Source: a virus
Length of the DNA stretch: 39,677 nucleotides
Virus record (IMG/VR): IMGVR_UViG_3300020472_000064
Location: 1-39,677 of that record
Strand: one strand, 5' to 3'
Shown: positions 8,494-17,400 of the stretch, piece after piece
Layout: each line of letters starts with the position of its first letter
How positions within the stretch are numbered: the first letter of the stretch is position 1
Translations under genes and position numbers: made by a program
The notes under the pieces: generated by a model
The model's input: the letters and a program-made list of their open reading frames with translations, nothing else
Databases searched by the model: none
Told to the model about the DNA's origin: nothing

Positions 8494-11400
8494 TTATTCC
8501 TTTATATATGATACGTGAATCTTATCATCTGGCTGCAAATCATAAGTAAACACTATCTTGTTTCCAGACATATTATAGTCGTCGTTTGTTCCAGCAACCT
8601 GTAAAATACCGTTTACATAAATAGCCTCTGTGTCAGACTTTAGAGAATAACCCGTGGGGAGCGTTATATTAAACTCGTTTGGAGAAGAGGGTAGCGAATC
8701 CACGTCTGATTTTATTTGCTGTCTTGTGACAATATTGTCAAGGGTTGTCAAGGACGCTGCCTTTGTTAACATGTCTGCTGTTGTCTCGGAAGAAATTAAA
8801 TCTGGTGTATCCTGAATGATTGTCAGGTCCGGACTTGTTGCTGCTGGAGATCCGGGTGCACTTGAGAAAAAGTCCACTTTACTTTCCAGTTTAATCATTT
8901 CTATTATTGAAAAATAATCATATGGCCAATTGTAAGAATAATTAGAGAATAGCCGCTTTTCATCCTCGTCAATGTCGTCGAACGTAGATGTGGCCTTGGT
9001 TCCGAACTTTCTTGTGCCGGCTGCCGCCATTACGTCTTCCGGTACCTCTGATAGCGAGTCATTTATTATATTAGAATAATGTGACTCTGCTCTATACTTT
9101 ATCTTAAAAACCAACCATCTCACGTTCTTTTCCAGAAATTCTTCCGGGGAATTAAAGACAGAATCTTTACCCCTAAGCCACGGTGAGTCGCCGGCAGAGA
9201 GAATGTGCGTAATATATTCTACGTCTGTCTCTGCATCATGATATGTGGGCTTCGAGTGTTGTGCAATTGAAATACCTTCCCCTCTTTTCGGATAGGTGTT
9301 TTGCCATATATCCGAAAGATCTTCCGAGGATAACTCTGCTTTAAATTGAAAAATATATGCAACGTGGGGGTCTATGTTTTCATTCCTTGTAAAGTCAAAC
9401 TGAGGTGGTAATATATATTTATCCATCATTCTCAGCTGGTAAGCTGCGTTGTCGATTGATTCCAAGCCTACCGATTCGTGAAACTTTTCATACTCATCCT
9501 TTATGTTTTTTATCTCGCGCGGCGAGTTTGCGGTCCTAAGGGCGTGGACAAACTCTTCTCTTGCTCTTAGATTCAGATCCCATGCAGAGTTCCGGAGTCC
9601 CTCTTTGAGAGGGAACAGTTTCATATCACAATCATCTGATAGGTAGTAAGGTATGGCTATAACCGCCTCACTTATAACCTTTGATTTTGCAACTTGGCCG
9701 AGCTTAATCTCTTTGAACGGCTGTGCTTTCGGAACTCCAAATGTCAGGCTTGGAGAATCAATTTGATCTAAAAACCCAACTTCTGATGCAAGGTTTCCAA
9801 ATGCATTATCCTTTACTTGGGCGCCCACTATGGTCAAATAATAGCCCTTATTAGAGTTCTCCAATAGGGTACCAGATTGATGCCACATTCCAGTAGATGA
9901 AGTAAGATAAGGAGTCGCAGACACTGCTCCAGTCTCGTAATAGGAGGTCTGATATCTATTTTTCCATGGAGACTGAGACACTTTTACCACCTGATCGTTT
10001 ACAAGGTTTAACGCCGATTGTTCTGTTTTCTGAAAATCGAATACTGGTGTCTCCCACTTCGGGTTAATTACCCATCTGTAAAAATCCCTGCTCTCAGCAG
10101 GCACCAAGACTTCTTCTCCGGGTGGGCCCTGGTAGAAATGATTGTCAGGATACAAAAGTACAGATTTGTCAAAATCCAAACTGGCTGAAAGGACCATGGC
10201 TTCCTTGTAGTTTGAATTTAAACTTGAGTTGGACGGGGCCGGCATATTGTTGTAAGTGACCGCCATACCGTCAATAATCTCAGGGATTGTATAATTTTTG
10301 GTTTCTGAGGGAGTGAAAGTTATTTCAGCATGCGGTGCAGTGTTCGGATCCAGGAAAGGCGGAACAAATGGCAAATACCCATGCGAAGCATATTCGGTAG
10401 TAGTTTGCTTTTCCAAATAAGGTTCATCCGGAAGCTGAATGTTTGTGCCGCCGGCTAAGCCAATCATCTCATTGACCCAATTGTTTGATGCAAAGCCCGA
10501 AGGTATCATTGTATAGTTCCCATCGGAACCAGTATCTAGTCTGTAGATGCTTATTACACTCTTCTCAGCTGCTGTATCTTTAGTGCAGGATGCCGAAAGA
10601 GAAAGTTCGTTATGAGAAGATGATAAATTAATAATCTCATTCTTTGTTAGACAGGCCAAATTCGTTCCCGTGTGATTGCCGGTCGACGAATTGTATGTAT
10701 AAGTCGATGCAGATAAATCAATATACCTGTTATAAGTCTCCGAAGTGCCGCCGGAGACAGCGGCGTCTGACTGTGATTCCAAAGTACTAACCACCTGCTC
10801 AATTGTGTGACCCGAGGCATTGAATTTTATTGGAAACGATACCGCTCCGAGATGGCCGTCTGCAGGGGAATGCGCCGTAACGTGTGCGATGTTAGTGTCG
10901 CTAGACCCTATAGCGCTGAAACTGTCAGTGTATAAATTGTTGACATTGTTGCCATACCAATTGTAATGCGACGCAGTGAAAAAATGAATAAACTCGGTTG
11001 GATATTTTTGTGTATTCACTTTTGAGAAGATAGAGATCGTTGCCCCATTGCGAAACACCTCCACCCTATTGCCGCCGGGGCCAGGAACAAACCAAGAGCC
11101 CGATGCAAGCATGCATTCGACGGAATACGCCATTTGCGCTGCTGTCTTATATGTTGTTCCAGAACCAGACGTACGAATATCAATGAATGGCAATCCTTTT
11201 GCAAGGCCGACTGCAGTTGCTGTTGAGCCGTGTTGAACCGCATCAGAACCACTCACCCTCCAAGCATGGTGGATCATATGATGTGTTGCTGCAGGGTCTG
11301 ATATATTAGAATCATAAACTCCAAAAGGAAGTTGTATTGTGTTAGATGAAGAAACGGTAGACCAGTAACTCAACGAAGGTGTACCTATGCTGAAGTGTGT

Positions 11401-14400
11401 CCCGTCTGTTGCTGCATTTGGTATAAATCCATGAACAGTATTAAGAACATTAGAGGCCGATACAGCCATCTTAGATATAGTTGATGAATCATATGCAGAC
11501 GGGTCTTTAAACACTAATTTTACGTAGCTGCCGGTGAAACACCTTGAATCATAGTAATAAATTGCCGCGCCATGGGTCGCGCCGGACACATGGAAATACT
11601 CGTTATCATAAGGAGTATATGAATCATAGGCGGAATCCACGCTCAGTGGTTGCAAATTTTCATCATAATTACATGATGCAGTAATACTCCAGGTATTCGT
11701 ATTCCCCGCCGCTGATGATGTATTTGCTCGAAAGTCAATTGAACCGGTAGCATAAGTTCCCGGTATAGGTGTAGAGTTTAACACGTACGCGGTGAACTCT
11801 GGTGCACCTTCGTCGACGGCGGGGCCGAAGGCAGAGTGCCTATCGTACATGGATACGCTTTTGTTGTTTACATATACCCTCATTTTGTATGCGACGTCTT
11901 TGGTTAACAGTGGTTTCGCTGGTGCAGAAACGGCCGTCTGTAATTTCTGGTCTTTAAGAAAAAACTTTACCGTTTCTGCCGCGAAGTTGTTGATAGCGCT
12001 TCGGTATGGACGAAGGTCAGTTACAAACCGGGCCCAATTTGCAGAAAACTCTGCCGAGTTGTAAAGCCTAGCATTAGAAGAATTTAATAGGCCAAATTTA
12101 GGATCGTGTTCGACTGCCCTCATAAACATTCGATCCCCATACAATATACTTGAACTAGGGTGCGGTTCATTTTCGTATATCACCTGAGAAAAAAGCCTCT
12201 CCGGTTGGAGAAGATCATTGAAATCGACTCTTCTTTCCACGGATCCGGTGAGTCTAGGAATACCACTGTCGACAGTGTTGTTTACAATTGACCCCGTATA
12301 ACATGTGCTTGCATCTAATTCAAAATCTGAAAAATCTGTGACCGGGCCTCGATCGAGTGCGGACCCTCCTGTCCAGCCGGTGTACGACACTCTGTCCAGA
12401 GTGAATGGCGTACCGCTGCCGCTTATTATTTCTTCCGAGGGTCCAGCAGATGTTCTGGTTAGAGATAATGTTTTGGTGGTAGAATTGTAGGACCCCGTTA
12501 AGGACCCATTGTGGCCGCCGATGGAGGCCATGGCAAGCTCTAGTTGATAGACGATAGACCTAAGAGTCGTCAAGCCGTCGACCTGTACTCTTACTATTGG
12601 GTTTGGAGTCGAAGATACAATATGTCCAGTGGCGCCGTCGGAAGCATTGTTACTAAACGAATACAGAATTCCTGAATTCTTGGATGCGTTGGTGTAGAAA
12701 ACCACTGAGCCGCCATTAAACGTTTCATCATCTGAAATAGTGTTCGAGTAGCTACTAAAATTTATAGTACCTACTGCGTACTCTCCCTCCGAAAGGTGGC
12801 TTATTGCACCGTGGACACTAGAAGAAAAAATAGGATAATCTACTGCTAATCCCGATTTAATAGAGTTGAATAAAACACCCGGGGCGAACAGCGGTTTCGA
12901 GACTTGACCTTTAGAGTTTTCGATCTTAATTCTAATTGAATCTTTTGATTGCTGTTCTGACAACGATGCATTTTGTATATAACCTAAATCATAAGAGCTT
13001 TCTGGTAAATAATTCCTGTTAAATATCTCTGTAATCTGCACAGACCTTTCTGCAGGATAAAAGCCCCTATATGGTAACAACCTCTTTACTGCGGAACACC
13101 GGAGAGTCAACTTTCCCGTGTTCATATCGAGTCCATTTTCTTTCAAGTTATCCGAAAACGGTTGAAAATATTTCATAAAATCAGAATTTGAATAAGTCTT
13201 AAAGAATTGCTTCCCTATCGATAGTTCACCCGAAGAGGTGTGATATACTGCACCTGTGAGTTCAAGAAAACCATCTCCAATCTCTGGGTTTGAAAAATTA
13301 CCGGAGGCGAAAATGTCTTCTATGTAACTGCTAATCTTAAATTCTGGAAGCAGTGAATACTCCTGACCCACTAGTCGAACCTCTTCTGCGAAATCACTAT
13401 ATTTGTCATAAAAAGGGCCAATGGTAGAGCTTCCTGTCGCCTCCCAAACAGCTTCGCCGGCGAGATAAACGTCCGATCCGGAGGCCTGGGGTACTCTTCT
13501 GTTATATATCGGAGCGTATGGCGGAGTACCCTTAAGGCCGTTGAAGCCCAAAGGAAAGATACTGTAGTCATTTTGAAGAACCCCTTCACCTCTCGTTGCC
13601 TGATCTCGTAGGCCGAGGAAAATATCTCCGCGTGTGAAGAAAGAAGATGTAATATTAACAGGGCGTTCTGAAAAATCCGCCCGGGAATCGAGTACCCATC
13701 GGCTGGATGTCACAAAAGATGACAATAATGGGGATGCTGTGGCGCCCGTTGTGTTGAGGTCTATGTGCTCATATGAATCATAATAACTATTCCTGAAGCT
13801 ATTTTCTTTCTTTATTGCTTCTGACGGTAGGAAATATCTCCTCTGGGTATCACTCGTAATAAACCCTGAATATTTCACGTTTCCAGTGAGTATTAATTCT
13901 CTTTGTGTGCGCGATGATTTCCACCCAAAGAAATCGTACAAGCTTCTATCCCGGGAATGTTTCGTGAAGGTATTGATTTCTCTTGGGTATATTGTTTCAA
14001 TATAATTTGCTTCCAGATAAGAGGCGCCTGGACGATTACCATTGTCACGTATAAAGTCATTAATAATACCAATATTGACACAAGATAAAAAAGGCGCCTC
14101 CTTAAATCTAATGTCGTCTGCCATCTCTTGGTTCGCAAAACCGGTTACAACATTTTGCACTGGAGCGCGCAAAGATAAACTCGGTATTGTCACAGAGAAG
14201 GGTCTATTTTGGGTCTTTGTTAGAAATTCATGAAGAAATTCGTCATTAAACCAGAGCCGTGAGAGAGCTAACTGAGAGATTGTTCTCGGAATTGGCGCGT
14301 CTCTTAGAAGTTCTATTCCAGACTCAGTGTTGTATGTGTGCATCGAGACTGTGATAGGATTAAACTTACATGTAGCCATTATCTCTTTATAATTCGAAAC

Positions 14401-17400
14401 CTTTCTGGGGTGTTCTTTCGTATTATTGTCCTCTTTGGTTCTGGAGTAGTCGAACTCCAAACCGGCATAGCAGCTTGAAAATGGAAATTTGTTTCTCATA
14501 ACGATCGATAATGTATTGTTTTTTCGGTGACTTCTGGTGATCTTGTGTTCTGATCCGCGGATTTGTTTCCAAGAGGGCCAACCATAGGGGCCCTGGCGGT
14601 TTAAAATAAGAGAATTAAGTCCTGTGACATCACCGTCAGTACGGCCATGCGAAGTGGATATTCCTTTTAAGAAATTATTATTAAAATAATATTCACTAAC
14701 CAAAGGTCTCGTGCGAGTTACCGCGGAATATCCTGGGCGGCCGATGGATATACCAGCTGAGTGGCCTAAGAGGTTATTTTCAGAATCGGTCGGTTCGTAT
14801 ATATGAGTGTTCAGGCCCGTGAAGTCAACTGGGATGAAAGCAGGTGCATCGCCTTCAATGCTAGGATAATATGGCAAATCCAAAACCCCATACGCCGAGC
14901 CGAGCTTACTTGCAGATAAAAACTGTATTGTTTCGCTAGACTTAAGGCTTCCCGATATATCGAAAGTATGCTGATGTGATATGTTTCCATTTTTATCTAG
15001 AAAACTATAAACGTCCTCGTCGGCGGATGCGGCGATCCAAGAATAACTAAAATCATGATGAGGTATCTGATGTTGTATAAAGAGATTATCCGAGGTGTCA
15101 ACTGGTATATCGCCTCCGGCGAAGGAGGCGGGGGAGTTTACGTCTGTAATAGATGACCAGTTGGATACTGCAATTTCCGTGTTTCCCTTTCTTCCCCCAG
15201 CAGCTTGAATCAGAGTGATTGCAGCACCGTCGCGCGATGCAGTAATTGTACCGTTATGTCCGTTTGATCCGTTGACGAGAAGTATAAAATTTTCAGCAGC
15301 AACGTTGGCGTTTGCGCCAGCATTGAATTCTAAAGCAGATGAGGCGCCGTAGTCGTTTTTGATAACATACGTTCTTGACAAGCCCGCGGTATTAACAAGA
15401 GTAATTGACGCGTTATTTACATCGTCAAATTCAGTATCCCCAAAAGTAAAAGAAGCACTGGCATGCCCAATCCCGGTGAGTTTTAGGAGATTTCTGTTAG
15501 TCTTGTGTATCGACTGTTGAGTGTTAGAGCCGGATCGGTATCCGAACCGCTCGGAGCGCTCGGTGGATAAAATATTATAGGTGTCTCTCACGAGTGAGTT
15601 TCTGTAATTGACAGTACTATATACTGAATATTCTGCAGCCTCTCTGTCTAGACCGTATAATCCCGATGATTCCGGTGTTCCGGGGGATGAAAACCTATTG
15701 ACTATTACATGCTCTCGTCTCGTTCTAACGGGAGCCTCGAAGTTTACCACACCGGATATATAAGAAGACACGCCCAAACTACCGGTAAGGCCCACACCCT
15801 CAGACTCAACCAAATAGGTATTGTTACTTGAGCGGCCGTTTGTCATCACAATTTCATAGTCTTTCGAATAATTGCCCAGAACCAAAGGGCTGGTTCTCGT
15901 CTTGACGTTCCCTATGTGATAGAGCCGGCTGCCGGGGGCGCCTTTATGGAACATAGACTTTGACCCGGATGCTTGGGTTATTGTGAGGCTTGCAGCTGTT
16001 GATACTATAGAATAAGCCTCTGGTCGGTCTGCGGAACTAGTAACTCCAACCTTAACGTTTCGATGGGGCATGCCGCCCATCATATCCCTAGGCAGGAGCC
16101 CCTGTAGGGAAGTTGGCATATCCAAATTGTTTGTTATCTTAAGGTTGTGCTTAAAATTGCTAAAATCATACCCTGCCGAAGAACTATAAAAAGTAAAAGG
16201 CAATATTAAGTCAGCATCGGCATCAAGATAGTTGTCAACATCTGAAGTGTTTGTTTTCGCTACATATATCTTTTCATTTTGGGCATCGATGATGTCGTCA
16301 CACTTTTTAAATTCATAAATATCATCTGATTTTATAGATATATTTTTTCCTGTTTTTATTATTTCATAAAGGGACCTTATTTTGTTCGCTTTTCTGTTGT
16401 GTCCCAAACTTAAAGTATCTTGCCTGTCAGCCGTGTACTTGTAGGGCCTTACGAGATTTCTCATTACATAATTTCTTGCGAGGGCCCATCCTGAACCTGT
16501 TACGACGGTTGTTAAAACATTTCGAATGGTTTCTCTGTCTCCAGTGCGGAGCTTTCTGTCTCTCTGCCAGAAGCAATTCATGTCTTCGTCGTTGCCCGAA
16601 CCACCAGTAAAACTACTAGGAGCGTTGATGTCAGTGATACTATCCCAGTTTGAAACAGCGATCGATGTGTTTCCGGCGATGCCTGCGTTTTTTTGCTTTA
16701 ATGTTATTGTTGCTCCAGATCTGGTTGCCTCGATTGTTCCGTTGTGGCCGTTGGCACTATTCACAAGAATTATAAAATTTTCGGCGGCCGCTGCGACGTT
16801 GGCGCCGGCGTTGAATTCCAATGCGCCAGAAGCGCCATAATCGTTCCTAATCACATAAGTCTTTGAAGCCCCTAGTGAATCTATGAGTGTTATAGAAGCA
16901 CTATTGACATCATCAAACTCTGTATCTCCGAAAGTGAACGTGGCCGCGGCCTGAGTTGCTGGGGTACCGTGGCCGTGTTTCCAGTCATATAGCATTTCAT
17001 TAATTGCTAGAAGGTTTGTGCCGGGACTTGGTGGTTTTTGTTCGAGCCTGTTATATTTGTGGTCATATTTGTTTCTCTCCAGCGCATGAGACTCCACAAC
17101 ATTTTCTATACCCACGTTTGAAAAAGAGGACGCTGGAATCATCTGCTCCAACAAGACCCCAATGGCAGAATCCATCCACCTATAATAACTCATGTATCTT
17201 TCGAAATCCAAATCATTGAGGACATTGGAGAAATATTTTTCCCTCAAGTGATTTAAAAGCTTATATTCTTTTCTGTATTTGTTTACCGGTTCGCCGATAA
17301 CGTTATTGTATGCTTTTATGCCGGCGAGAAAGTTATAGATATCTCTAGAGACAGCCTGATACACACTCTTTTCGAATGAAAAAATCCGTGCTGTAGATTT

